Notes: generated by a model from the letters alone, not told the origin. Positions 12,869 to 22,628 are shown, counted from the stretch's first letter. The stretch: 64,000 nucleotides of DNA from Lotus japonicus (GCF_012489685.1 NC_080046.1:27782223-27846222); one strand, 5' to 3'. Numbers and translations: made by a program.

Positions 12869-13311
12869 AGATAGATCAGAACCTCTGACTATGATACTTC
12901 TTGATCAGAAGATGTCTAGTCCAGAAGGTAACTCAATCAGAGTGTGTGTGCCCACTGGTACTGACTCTGAAGCTGAGACAACAACACGTGCGTCAGAATT
13001 TCTGATGCATAGTTCCTTGTGCCCGTGTGACAGTCTGTTGTGATTGCGTGTAGATATGCTTATCTCCTGTGTGTGATTGTGTATTTTACTGTTACTGTCT
13101 ATCCTTAATTTTCAACCGTTGATCTTAAAGTGCTTTTTGAATCAACAACGGTTATTTGATAAAACCCACTATACACACACGTTCTCTCTCACTTCCGGTT
13201 TTCACTCTCGCACTCCCTGCTTTTCAAAACTGCCTCCTTCGTGATTTCTCTCTCGATCTCTCTTCATCCTTCAAACTTCATCTTCTACCTCAAACCTTCA
13301 ACCTCTTCAAA

Positions 13312-16161
13312 ATGGTGAGACAAACCAGAAGATCTACTGCAGATGCACCTCAGTTCCCTCACATGGTAGTCGGTTTGGCAACGGGTCAACGGGGCTCTGA
13401 GAACCCAGCACAAGAACAAGCTCAAGCTCAAGAGGAGATTGTTCCTATTGCAGAACGGGGCTGTGCCGTTCACTGTGTATTTCCTCCTGAGGAACTCCAA
13501 GTCCTTGCAGAATGGAGATTCAACCTCGACAACTTGGCTGCAAATGGGTTTGATCTCCGTCCTGAAGTCCAAGCTCAAGGTTGGGGAAACTACTTCAATC
13601 GACTTCGAGGACCGGTGTATGAGAAGCTAGTAAAGGAATTCTGGAAGCACGCTGATTGTGATGACACTCAGGTGGTTTCTTACATACTGGGTAGGAAGAT
13701 CATCATCACGGAGAAGTCATTCGTGAATCTGCTAGGTGCAGAAACTGCTCATGGGTATCGGTTCTCTCTGACGGAATCGAAGCTGAAACCCAGAACCAAG
13801 GACATCGTCAACAAGGCCCTGTACACCACCTTCAAACCGGGCAAGACGAGCTACAAAGTGATGGACCTTCAACCCAAACTCAGGGTCTGGCACAAGATCC
13901 TGCTCAACTGCATCAATCAACGACCAAAGGGCAGTTCTCCAGACTACATCAACTTCAATCAGAAGGCGATGCTGTTCTTCATTCAAGACAAGGAGAAGAT
14001 CTGCCTTCCCTACTTCCTGTTCTCCTATTTGAAGGAATGCATCCGGAAGTCTCGCACCACCTCCTCCATCAAGTCAGCCATCAAATATATCCCTTTTGGG
14101 AGGCTGATCTCAGACTTTCTCATTGAAAGCAACTTGGTGCAAGATTTGATCAATGCTGGTTGCACAGAGGACTTGAGCACAATTGTTAGCGATGTCTTCA
14201 CTGCCAACTCTCTGAAGAAGATGGGTTTGGTCCAGAAGAAGATTGCTCCTGCTCATGAGGACACATCTTCTGAGATCAGAGGAAGAAGAATGCCTCTGAA
14301 TGACTACCCTCTGTGGACTCAAGCAGACCATCCTGAAGCCATCAGATGCTATGTTGAAGACCTCAGGGCTCAAGGATTCGAGATTGACCTTGATGATTTC
14401 GTCAGCAGACTTCCACCAGCTCCAGAGTTTCCTTCTCCTCCCAAGAAGAAAACCAAGAGGAAGATGATTCTGGACGAATCCTCAGAGGAATCTGATGTCC
14501 CTCTGGTCAAGAAGGCGAAGAGCAAGCCTGATGATGATGATGGTGATGATAGTGAGGATGGTCCTCCAAAGAAGAAGCAGAAGAAAGTCAGAATTGTGGT
14601 GAAGCCTACTCGGGTGGAACCAGCTGCTGCAGAGGTCAGAAGGACTGAACCTCCTGCCAGAGTGACTCGATCATCAGCACATACAAGTAAGCCTGCACTT
14701 ACCTCTGATGATGATTTGAATTTATTTGATGCACTCCCAATTTCTGCCTTACTCCAACACTCTTCAAATCCCCTCACTCCTATTCATGAATCCCAGCCAG
14801 CCGCACAAACCACCTCTCCACCACATTCCCCAAGATCTTCATTCTTTCAACCTTCTCCTGCTGAAGCCCCACTCTGGAATTTGCTTCAGAACCAACCCTC
14901 TAGGTCAGAAGATCCAACCTCTCTCCTTACCATTCCATACGACTCATTAACTTCTGAACCCATCATCCCCAACCAACCAGAACCCAAACCAACAGAACCA
15001 CAACCCAGAACGTCTGATCACTCTGCTCCCAGAGCATCAGCACGTCCTGCTGTCAGAACCACGGATACAGACTCTTCATCAGCCTTCACACCTGTATCCT
15101 TCCCCATCAATGTCTTTGACTCTCCTCCCTCCAATACCTCTGAATCACTTAGAAAATTCATGGAGGTTAGGAAAGAGAAGGTATCTGCCTTGGAAGAATA
15201 TTACCTTACCTGTCCAAGCCCTAGGCAATATCCTGGCCCTAGACCTGAACGTCTAGTTGACCCAGATGAACCTATCTTGGCCAATCCTATCCAAGAGGCA
15301 GACCCCTTAGTCCAACAGGCTCACCCTGTCCCTGACCAACAAGAGCCAATTCAACCAGACCCTGAACCTGAACAATCAGTATCTAACCAATCCTCGGTTA
15401 GATCACCTCACCCTCTGGTTGAAACTTCAGACCCTCACCGTGGAACCTCTGAACCCAATGCTCCCATAATTAACATTGGTTTTCCACAAGGTGCCTCTGA
15501 AGCTCATAGCAGCAATCACCCAGCCTCTCCTGCACCCAACCTCTCCATCATTCCCTATACTCACCTTCAACCCACATCTCTCTCTGAGTGCATCAATATT
15601 TTCAATCATGAAGCCTCCTTGAGGCTCCGCAATGTGCACGGTCAGACTGACCTCAGTGAGAATGCTGAAAATGTGGCTGATGAGTGGAACGATTTGAGCA
15701 CTTGGCTGGTGGCTCAGTTTCCCGTTATGCTGCAGCTCCTGCATGCAGAGGGAAGTCAGAGCATTGAGGCTGCAAAGCAAAGGTTTGCTAGGAGGGTGGC
15801 TCTTCATGAACTCGAACAGAGAACCAAGCTTCTTGAAGCCATTGAAGAAGCCAAGAGACAGAAAGAACAAGAAGAAGAAGCTGCCCGTCAAGCAGCAGCT
15901 CAGGCTGAACAAGCCAGACTTGAGGCAGAACGTCTTGAAGCTGAGGCTGAGGCAGAGCGACTTGCACCAGTTCTGTTTACTCCTGCTGCTTCTGCTTCCA
16001 TTCCAGAACCTCAAGCTGCTCAGAACGTTCCTTCCAGCTCTACTCCGACAAGCTCATCCAGACTCGACATCATGGAACAACGTCTTGACACTCATGAATC
16101 CATGCTGATTGAGATGAAGCACATGATGATGGAACTTCTGCGCCGTACTGACAAATCTTAG
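13312..16161 (+). CDS. Sirevirus envelope-like protein, about 949 aa (function unknown)
   Basis: The frame is open from 13156 (1001 aa), but MVRQTRRST at 13312 is the likelier start: it follows a CT-rich leader like a plant 5' UTR, and the preceding 52 codons look like untranslated sequence. Visible parts: an N-terminal globular region (about 40-290) resembling the conserved domain of plant retrotransposon-associated proteins; basic nuclear-signal-like clusters (KKKTKRK near 378, PPKKKQKK near 418) with an acidic run between; a long Pro/Ser-rich middle; and an Ala/Glu coiled coil at about 833-885. I see no signal peptide, membrane segment or furin-type site. 'Envelope-like' therefore rests on position after pol, as named for SIRE1, not on demonstrated function. 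D has the same frame, intact, with about ten amino-acid differences. Confidence 0.85.
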   Translation: MVRQTRRSTADAPQFPHMVVGLATGQRGSENPAQEQAQAQEEIVPIAERGCAVHCVFPPEELQVLAEWRFNLDNLAANGFDLRPEVQAQGWGNYFNRLRGPVYEKLVKEFWKHADCDDTQVVSYILGRKIIITEKSFVNLLGAETAHGYRFSLTESKLKPRTKDIVNKALYTTFKPGKTSYKVMDLQPKLRVWHKILLNCINQRPKGSSPDYINFNQKAMLFFIQDKEKICLPYFLFSYLKECIRKSRTTSSIKSAIKYIPFGRLISDFLIESNLVQDLINAGCTEDLSTIVSDVFTANSLKKMGLVQKKIAPAHEDTSSEIRGRRMPLNDYPLWTQADHPEAIRCYVEDLRAQGFEIDLDDFVSRLPPAPEFPSPPKKKTKRKMILDESSEESDVPLVKKAKSKPDDDDGDDSEDGPPKKKQKKVRIVVKPTRVEPAAAEVRRTEPPARVTRSSAHTSKPALTSDDDLNLFDALPISALLQHSSNPLTPIHESQPAAQTTSPPHSPRSSFFQPSPAEAPLWNLLQNQPSRSEDPTSLLTIPYDSLTSEPIIPNQPEPKPTEPQPRTSDHSAPRASARPAVRTTDTDSSSAFTPVSFPINVFDSPPSNTSESLRKFMEVRKEKVSALEEYYLTCPSPRQYPGPRPERLVDPDEPILANPIQEADPLVQQAHPVPDQQEPIQPDPEPEQSVSNQSSVRSPHPLVETSDPHRGTSEPNAPIINIGFPQGASEAHSSNHPASPAPNLSIIPYTHLQPTSLSECINIFNHEASLRLRNVHGQTDLSENAENVADEWNDLSTWLVAQFPVMLQLLHAEGSQSIEAAKQRFARRVALHELEQRTKLLEAIEEAKRQKEQEEEAARQAAAQAEQARLEAERLEAEAEAERLAPVLFTPAASASIPEPQAAQNVPSSSTPTSSSRLDIMEQRLDTHESMLIEMKHMMMELLRRTDKS

Positions 16162-16375
16162 TTTTTAGGATCTCTTCTTTTTCCTTCCTTTTCCTTTTTA
16201 TTTAACGTTGTTTTATTTCAACTCTGCGTATTTACTTACTTTAATTTGTTCATTTGTGATTCTATATGCATATATCTATATATATTTGTGGCACATATGT
16301 TTGCAAAACCTGTTTTATTCATAAGTGTTCTATGTTTACATCATAATTCTTTCCATCATACATTATTCCCTATAT
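16162..16375. other. Gap between convergent envelope-like and antisense frames
   Basis: 214 bp, T-rich on the plus strand, with short ATATAT runs. It separates the stop of the envelope-like frame from the stop of the antisense frame and could hold polyadenylation signals for either. No frame is supported here. Confidence 0.5.
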
Positions 16376-16768
16376 CTAGAATGGAGGATCCTTCCTCATT
16401 CTTCTGCATTCTTGGCGCTGCTCCACTCTTTCCTTCTCCAGACGATCCAATGCATACTCTATGTTGCCAAGTTTGATGCTCAGATCATCTTTTTCTAGAC
16501 TATCTTCTGTCGTCTTGAGTCTCTTTTCCACAGTCTCCTTCTCTTCCAGCAGATTCAGCTCCCGCTGGCAAAGCTTCTGAATCTCTTCCACGAAGCAGAG
16601 GAACTCCTTCAGATCTTTCTCCATCTCTGGACCAAGATCTTCTTCAAGCAGTGTCTTCGTCAGCTCTTGTATGGTCTTTGTACCATCGGGATGCCTAATA
16701 TTGAGGAACATATCTTCCTCAAACGCCTTCCTTCTGAGCTCTTCTAATGCCATTCTGTATGATGCCAT
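16376..16768 (-). CDS. Antisense coiled-coil protein of Sirevirus B, 130 aa (unknown function)
   Basis: A minus-strand frame inside a plus-strand element. The start MASYRM at 16768 is preferred over the upstream ATG at 16939 because the 57-codon extension is not conserved: D has a 37-nt deletion there that changes its frame. The protein is rich in Glu, Lys, Leu and Arg, with heptad-like stretches suggesting two long helices (about 55-85 and 85-120), and ends RRMRKDPPF. No signal peptide or membrane segment is visible. A TATA-like box lies about 50 nt upstream. I do not recognise the family. D carries the same frame with one amino-acid change, but B and D are too similar for that to prove selection. 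Other large plant LTR elements are known to carry antisense genes. Confidence 0.6.
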   Translation of the reverse strand: MASYRMALEELRRKAFEEDMFLNIRHPDGTKTIQELTKTLLEEDLGPEMEKDLKEFLCFVEEIQKLCQRELNLLEEKETVEKRLKTTEDSLEKDDLSIKLGNIEYALDRLEKERVEQRQECRRMRKDPPF

Positions 16769-16817
16769 TTTTTTCTGAATATTATTCGAGGTGTGAAGCT
16801 TACCTTTCTCTCCAACG

Positions 16818-16825
16818 TTTTTATA
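16818..16825 (-). promoter_or_regulatory. TATA-like box upstream of the antisense frame
   Basis: The minus strand reads CCTATAAAAACG, a good plant TATA match, about 50 nt before ATG 16768. A start 25-30 nt downstream would give a short leader. The same sequence at the same distance lies at 46896-46903 in D. Confidence 0.55.
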
Positions 16826-16939
16826 GGCTTCACTTTCTCTCTGAAAGTTAATGCTCTTACAGTTTCTCGAGGTTAAGTACTTGGTAACTGACCCTTCTAT
16901 TTCCTCACTTGACCGGTGGTAAACGTTCATCCCTTGCAT

Positions 16940-17566
16940 TAACTCTTCTATTTATTATCGCCTCACTCTGATTCTTACATCGTCTTCATTTTCTTTCAAC
17001 TTAGACCTTCTCTAAGGGGGAAGTACCTTGTACTTCAAGCTAAGTTTTTCACACCCTAAGCTTTTTGCTTATGACAAAAAGGGGGAGTAAACCCAGTTTT
17101 TGATGTAAGATGTGTTAGTGTGACTTATTTTTCTTTTGGAGATTTTAAGAGTTCCACCTTCATGACCATAGATGTGTCACTGGGCAAATACAAGGAATAC
17201 ATTTCACTTCTTCTGAAGTGATTCTAAGTTGACTCTGATATCCAAGACTCTGATACCTTGTCCATGACTCTGATCACTTATGCGCTCTGATTATTCGTTT
17301 TTCATCTATGTCATAAGCTTTTCACTCTGAACTCTTATATGATTTAGCTCAGAATCTAGACTTTACTAACGTTTTCATCAAGTATTAGATTCAGGGGGAG
17401 CTAAGCTCAGAATCAAGCAGTGACTTGAATTCAGAATGAGCAACATAAACTATTCACATCAGGATAAGTCTTATTCTATATCTCTAAACTCTGAGTGAAT
17501 TCAGTTTAATGTTTAAGAATTGTTCATCAAAAATCTTAGTTTTGTCATCATCAAAAAGGGGGAGAT
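16940..17566 (+). promoter_or_regulatory. 3' non-coding region of Sirevirus B with repeated polypurine tracts
   Basis: There is no frame here. Purine tracts occur at about 17013-17022 (TAAGGGGGAAG), 17076-17086 (AAAAAGGGGGAG) and 17392-17400 (CAGGGGGAG). The last, at 17553-17566 (CAAAAAGGGGGAGAT), abuts the 3' LTR and is the functional plus-strand primer. Several tracts before the 3' LTR are a known Sirevirus trait. Confidence 0.8.
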
Positions 17567-18781
17567 TGTAAGATCAAGTTTTGATCTAGTAGTACAACTC
17601 TATGTTTTGATGATTACAAGTTAACCTTTTGATATGAACAATTGTGGTACTCTAACGTGTTTTTCTGAGTGTGCTATTTACAGGCTCTGACCCTGACTCA
17701 ATTTCACACAAATCAGAAGCACTGTGTATAAAGGGTAACCCAAGCAACGCTTTCGCATTCACCATGTTCAGTATGAACAGTGGAAAAGCTTCAGAAGATC
17801 TGAAGCTATACAAACTCTGATGAGGACTCAGTCGCTAGAAGCTCTGATGATCCAGAAGTTCTGACAACCAAGAAACACTGAAGGTTCAGATGTTCCGATG
17901 GTGTAGAAGACTCTGAAGATCCAGAAGCTGAATAGTGGAAACTCTGAAGTCCAGAAGCAAGAAACTCTGAAGGCCATGTTCTTCCCTCTGAGTTCAGAAT
18001 CAGAAGATACAATGGTCAGAGGATCTGTGCTATCCCTCTGACTCTGATCAACCGGCTTCACAAGTTCCAATACGAAGCATTCCTCTGATCAGAAGTCTCC
18101 TAGGTTAAAAGGTCAAGTCGCTATCCTAGTACAAAAGCAAGTGTACCTTCCTGACGACCTACCTAACGTTCTCAGCCACAGCAGAAGCTGGATTTTCCAG
18201 AACTGCCCTCCAACGGTAGCATTTCCCATGCAACGCTCAACCCTAATCCTTGGAGTATATATAGAGGCTGAAGATTGAAAGAAGCGGCTAGAAGAAAAAA
18301 TATACAAGAAGCAATACACACGCGCAAGATATATTCTAAGCTTTCTTTCATCTTGTAATTTATTTCAGTTTACACTCAGCTTATTCAGAAGCAAACCCTT
18401 GTAAACACCAACCTCAAACAGTTGTTTGATTTTCCTTTAGGAGATCAAGGTTGATCGGATCCTAGAGAAGACTAAGAGAGTGAATCTTAGTGTGAGCTAA
18501 GTCAGTGTAATTGTTAGTCACTTGTAGGTTTCAAGTGCAGTTGTAACTCTTACCTGATTAGTGGATTGCCTTCATTCTAAGAAGGAAGAAATCACCTTAA
18601 CGGGTGGACTGGAGTAGCTTGAGTGATTTATCAAGTGAACCAGGATAAAATCCTTGTGTGCTTTTCTATCTCTATCTTTTGCACTTAGTTCTCGAAAAGA
18701 TTTGTTAAAATCTTTAAGGTGGTAGTTTTGTACTGAAAACGTTATTCAAACCCCCCCTTTCTACCGTTTTTCATACCTTCA
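17567..18781 (+). repeat. 3' LTR of Sirevirus B
   Basis: 1215 bp, the same length as the 5' LTR, with no difference found by reading. It ends TACCTTCA and is followed by the target duplication GCAGT. Confidence 0.97.
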
Positions 18782-19108
18782 GCAGTGGTTGAGAGAAAGT
18801 GAGAGGGGCTCTCATACTTAGGTCGATATACTAAGTAGAAATACACTGGGTAGATTAGGAAGAGAACTATGAGCTGTGGTGTTCATGAGTGTCTGTAGTT
18901 CCTATATCTTGAGATAGTGGATTTCCTTTCTTTGGGTGAAAACCCTCCAGACGTAGGTGAAGTTTCACCGAACTGGGTTAACAACTTTGGTGTTGTGCTT
19001 TGTTTATTTTATGCTTTTACTCTTCACTATTATTCGATTGTCAAAGCAGTTGCCTAAGCATCACGTAGGAGATCAGTCATACAGGAACTAGAATTTCAAT
19101 TACCTACA
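18782..19108 (+). repeat. Copia-type LTR fragment, second part
   Basis: This continues 6228-6678 after removal of B. It has a copia U5-like stretch (TTGAGATAGTGGATTTCC, then CCAGACGTAGGTGAAG and CACCGAACTGGGTTAAC, about 18911-18985). It ends near GGAACTAGAATTTCA (about 19098), where such LTRs often end. No primer binding site follows, so it is a solo LTR or a truncated one. Confidence 0.5.
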
Positions 19109-20169
19109 TAATGAATCGATCTTGGTGGGGAATTATAAGCAAGGTGACTCTTACATTTGGAAGGGCATCATTAGAGCCAAGAATAACATCTCAGATGGCT
19201 ATGGGGCTCTGTTGGGCAATGGTAACACCTCATTTTGGTATGATAGTTGGTTGGGAACTTGAAAGTTATGCTTACAGGTTCCTTTTGTCAACATAGCGGA
19301 TACTGTTCTTACGGTTGCTAATCTTTGGAGACATGGCACTTGGTGTTTCAATGAACTGTACACTAATCTCCCTCATGAAATCAAGTCTAAAATTTGCAAT
19401 GTTCGGGTTCCACAATCTTCTACCAGCACCAACAAGATTCGATGGCGTGAAAACCATGATGGGTTTTATACTACTGCCTCAGCTTATGATTTAATTGCAG
19501 GTAACGGAGGAGAAGCACATCACACCTGCTGGAGGAATATATGGAGGGAGGAATATATGGAGGAGCAAGGTACCAGAGAAAGCGCGGTTTTTTCTCTGGT
19601 TAATATCCAAGTAAGCTTTTCCAACAAACGCCAAGCGACACCATAACCATCTCTGTGCATTGCCAGCATACCCAAGGTGTGACGCTGAGGAAGAAGACCT
19701 AGACCATTTGTTCAGGGGCTGTGAAAGATCCCGTCAACTATGGAACATTTTTGGATCGCTTCTCCTCTCGCTCGCTCACGCGGGTCCGTTCCAAGCGTGG
19801 TTCAGAAGGGTGATTTCTCAAGCTAACCATACTCTAGTCGTCGCGGTTCTCTGGTGGGCGTGGCGATGGAGGAATGATTGCATGTGGCCCATGGACTTTG
19901 TGCTGGGCCAGATTCTGAGGGATGTCACGTTGTGGCGACATGGAGAAGGATCAGCACCCCTACAATCACCTAATCAGCCTCAAATTGCAGGCATGACGCG
20001 GGTTTGGGTCGACGAAAGTTGGAATCCGACAATTGCAGTGATGGGTGGCGGTGTAATCCTTAAGAGTGAAGCAGGGAATCGGGTTTTTGGTGCCTCCAAG
20101 AGCTTTGGAAACGGCTCTGCGTTCTTAGCTGAGATTTTGGCTGTTGAGCTTGGACTTGAGCATAGTTGG

Positions 20170-20514
20170 TATTAGAAATTGGGATGCCTATACTCAACCA
20201 CAAAAGCTAGCTCAAGAGTTGAGGTTTGCACAACCCTTATAAACACTTGATTGGCCTTATCTCTAGCCAATGTGGGACTTCTAACACACCCCCTCACGTC
20301 CAGGATTGAACAGACTGGAACGTGGGAACAACAACGGGTGGCCCAAATATGGGAGGTCTCCACACAACAAATGGATCTAGGATAGGCTCTGATACCATAT
20401 TAGAAATTGGGAGGCCTATACTCAACCACAAAAGCTAGCTCAAGAGTTGAGGTTTGCACAACCCTTATAAACACTTGATTGGCCTTATCTCTAGCCAATG
20501 TGGGACTTCTAACA
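20170..20514 (-). mobile_element. TRIM: complete 345-bp miniature LTR retrotransposon
   Basis: Two 117-bp direct repeats (20170-20286 and 20398-20514), differing at one base by my reading, flank a 111-bp core. On the minus strand the LTR begins TGTTAGAAGTCCCACATTGG and ends CTAATA. It is followed directly by TGGTATCAGAGCC (20397-20385), a Met-tRNA primer binding site, and the core ends in a purine tract (GTGAGGGGGTG) before the second repeat. A 5-bp duplication GTTGG flanks it (20165-20169 and 20515-20519). It has no coding capacity. Removing it rejoins the LINE RNase H frame. Confidence 0.95.
20385..20397 (-). promoter_or_regulatory. Primer binding site of the TRIM
   Basis: The minus strand reads TGGTATCAGAGCC immediately after the 5' LTR (20514 to 20398), matching the 3' end of initiator Met-tRNA. 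Confidence 0.9.
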
Positions 20515-20842
20515 GTTGGGATCTAGGCTACCGGGATATTGTGTGCTTCACTGATTGCTCTAATGTCGTGGAGGTGCTGCACAATGATATACCAGTGGAA
20601 CACTTCTGGGCAAGGGAAGACATTGTGCGTGTCAGAGGCATGCTTAGTTGGGGGTGGCGTGTAACGGTGGCTCAAACTTCAGGGGAACACAACATGGCAG
20701 CCGACAAGTTAGCGCATGTGGCGGCGAGGGATGGCGGTCTAATGGGAATATGGAACCAGCCTCTATCAAGCTTAGTCCCTGTGCTACTGCAAGGCGTTGT
20801 TAGATAGTTTCTTTATTCTGCTTTATATTCCTTATGTAACAA

Positions 20843-21156
20843 AAAATAATTATGAATTTGGATTTAAATTCATGTCTTTCCCATTGCAATTCAACTATTA
20901 GAATGACACCATATTCGTGCATTTTTTCCTCTATCCTTCTTTCATTTCTCAAATTTGATAAGAAAAATCAAAATCATAAATTAAAACATAAATATAGAGA
21001 CAACAATAATTTTAGAGGCATTAAACCATCAAAACCTCAATTTAACTTTTATTTTACTTATCATTTTTTATCAAATAATTTCACTGGGTGGACGACAATC
21101 GCAACCACAACATCCATCAAGGAAAATATTAACACAACGACCGGAACATTCTAGGC
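20843..21156 (-). pseudogene. Truncated paralogue of the cysteine-rich peptide gene (last exon and 3' flank)
   Basis: The minus strand holds the C-terminal end of a cysteine-rich peptide, codons about 21151 to the TGA at 21073-21071. The residues include CSGRC, then CCGCDC, then PPSEII before the stop. The 3' flank down to 20843 aligns by eye with the 3' flank of the intact gene (22628 to about 22311), including the shared GATAAAAAATGA after the stop. Upstream of about 21157 homology ends and LINE2 begins, so signal-peptide exon and intron are gone. The cysteine spacing resembles but does not equal that of the intact gene, so this is an old duplicate. Confidence 0.7.
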
Positions 21157-21871
21157 GAATTCCCCAGTTGCGTGTGCAACTCTCTAGTGGATTTGGAGGG
21201 CTAGAAATCTCTTTTGGTTTGAGAATATGCTCCTGTCGGACTAGGCGTTAGCTGTGTGCATCACTTTCATGGCCTCCGGCATAGGGCATGCGTTCCCTAG
21301 TCACTTTTTTATGCCTGCTCAGCAGAGGTGGGTGAGGTGGTGTCCTACGCTCGAGCATAGTGTCCTTGTGAATGTTTGCGGGAGCGTCCTGGGTGTTCCA
21401 AGGAGAGGTGGCTTCGATGGATATCTCCGTAGTTTTGATGGTGACTTGTTAGCGGGCTTCTATGGCTTCCGTCCTGATCTTGATATTCTCCTCTTGGAGT
21501 TGTTGGTCATCTACCATGGCTTAGCCATGGCGTGGGACCCGAGGTATAGAACTGTGGAGTGTCAATCTAATTTCCTACATGCGGTGGGCTTAGTGTTGTC
21601 TACTCCAGCTTCCCGGCACATGTATGCATTGCTGATTTGGGATATAAAGGACTTGTCGGACCGTCTCTAGAGAGTGGAGCTTGTTCACATACTTCCAGAA
21701 GGGAACGCTTAGGCGGATTTTCTAGCCAAACATGGTTTCTATCATGAACCCTCTAGAGGGGTAGGGTAGTTTTCTTCTGACGAATGCACTAGGAATTCCA
21801 TTCTTAAGGCTTTAGCCTCGTTTGTCTGTTTTGCATGTTGTCTTTGCCACTGTTTTCTTGTACCAAAAAAA
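21157..21871 (+). pseudogene. LINE2: RNase H-domain remnant of another L1-type element
   Basis: The open stretch 21254-21670 encodes an RNase H-like segment (RWVRWCPTLE, then VNVCGSVLG, then LLELLVIYHGLAMAW, then LHAVGLVLST). After a stop the frame shows VELVHILPEGNA and ADFLAKHGF, the usual end of this domain. A 3' tail with A-run TTGTACCAAAAAAATG ends near 21871. It resembles LINE3 at 25140-25460 more than LINE1. Internal stops make it non-functional. Confidence 0.75.
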
Positions 21872-22310
21872 TGAGATTTGGACCACTTTCATGGTTGACC
21901 GTATAACATATTCACATGGTTGGATTTTAATATCTGCCAAAAATTAAAATTAAGTATTTTTTTATAATAGTAAACTTCTTTATTTTTATTCATTAGTGGG
22001 GTGTTGGGAACTGACAATGTAATGTCGGGTGTTGCTGTGGGTGATGGTTTTGTTTTTTGTGTTTACTGGTTTAGGGTGAATGCATCAAGTCTTGGGTAAC
22101 TGTATTTACAGACGATTTGAAATCATGAAACTCATTTTGTTGTTAAAAAAACTTATTTCTTTTTGTGCTACTTTTGTAATCCAAATAAAAAAATCAAATG
22201 AATTAAAAGTAAAGGAAAACATCAAAACAAGCAATTAAAAATTTCTACAATTGCTCATTTAGTATTTTACTTATTATTAATAAGCATAAAATATCAAATC
22301 AAATCTTCGA
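21872..22310. other. AT-rich spacer
   Basis: No coding signal. Runs of A and T; it may include leftover LINE 3' UTR near 22010-22140. I see no recognisable element. Confidence 0.4.
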
Positions 22311-22628
22311 ATTATGAATTTTGATTTATATTCATGCCTTCCCAATTGTAATTCAACTATTAGAGAAAAATTGTTTGACACCATATTTATGTTCCTTTTG
22401 CCTCTACTTCTTCCATTTCTCAAATGGATGAGAAACATCAACAATATAAATCAAAACACACGAAAAGCACCAGAAAAACTCAAATATTAAGACGACAATA
22501 TTGTTGAGGAAGATATATATTATATTAAATTATCTTTATAATTCAATCTCTTATTATAAATACATAATTCTAGAGGTGCGGAACCATAAAAGCTTCAATT
22601 TAATTTTTATTTTCCTCATCATTTTTTA

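Larger units (their letters stand above)
6679..18781 (+). mobile_element. Sirevirus B: complete Ty1/copia (SIRE-type) retrotransposon, about 12.1 kb
   Basis: The element has two 1215-bp LTRs, a 5-bp target duplication GCAGT (6674-6678 and 18782-18786), a Met-tRNA primer binding site, gag, pol in copia order (protease, integrase, RT, RNase H), an envelope-like frame downstream of pol, an antisense frame, and a polypurine tract abutting the 3' LTR. An extra large frame after pol and a long 3' region with several polypurine tracts are typical of the Sirevirus (Maximus/SIRE) lineage. All main frames are open and I found no LTR difference, so the insertion is recent and may be competent. It split an older copia LTR. 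Confidence 0.97.
19109..20836 (+). pseudogene. LINE1: 3' end of a plant L1-type retrotransposon ORF2, split by a TRIM
   Basis: The fragment lacks endonuclease and RT and starts in the C-terminal zinc-binding region found after RT in plant LINE proteins (SYIWKGII and WYDSWLG-like segments near 19157-19260, then a CDAEEEDLDHLFRGC knuckle near 19677-19720). An RNase H-like domain follows (VWVDESW at about 20005, then AEILAVELGL near 20130). The TRIM interrupts it at 20170, and the frame resumes after 20519 with DCSNVVEVLHND and EHNMAADKLAHVA, ending TAG at 20805-20807. An A-rich end lies at about 20829-20836. Frame changes before 19660 show decay. Confidence 0.85.

Noticed and set aside
14370..16014. 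Minus-strand frames opposite the envelope-like gene
   Set aside because: They are shadows of a low-complexity coding strand (Pro/Ser and Glu/Ala runs). Nothing supports translation.
13312..16161. Treating the envelope-like protein as a true envelope and the element as an infectious retrovirus
   Set aside because: No signal peptide, membrane span or cleavage site is visible; the label is historical and positional.
19660..20175. A standalone host RNase H gene
   Set aside because: The sequence is collinear with LINE ORF2 ends, has upstream zinc-binding remnants, ends in an A-rich tail, and is broken.
20852..21154. Plus-strand 100-codon frame
   Set aside because: It is the reverse strand of the decayed cysteine-rich paralogue's 3' flank and is AT-rich. 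The minus-strand homology explains the sequence.
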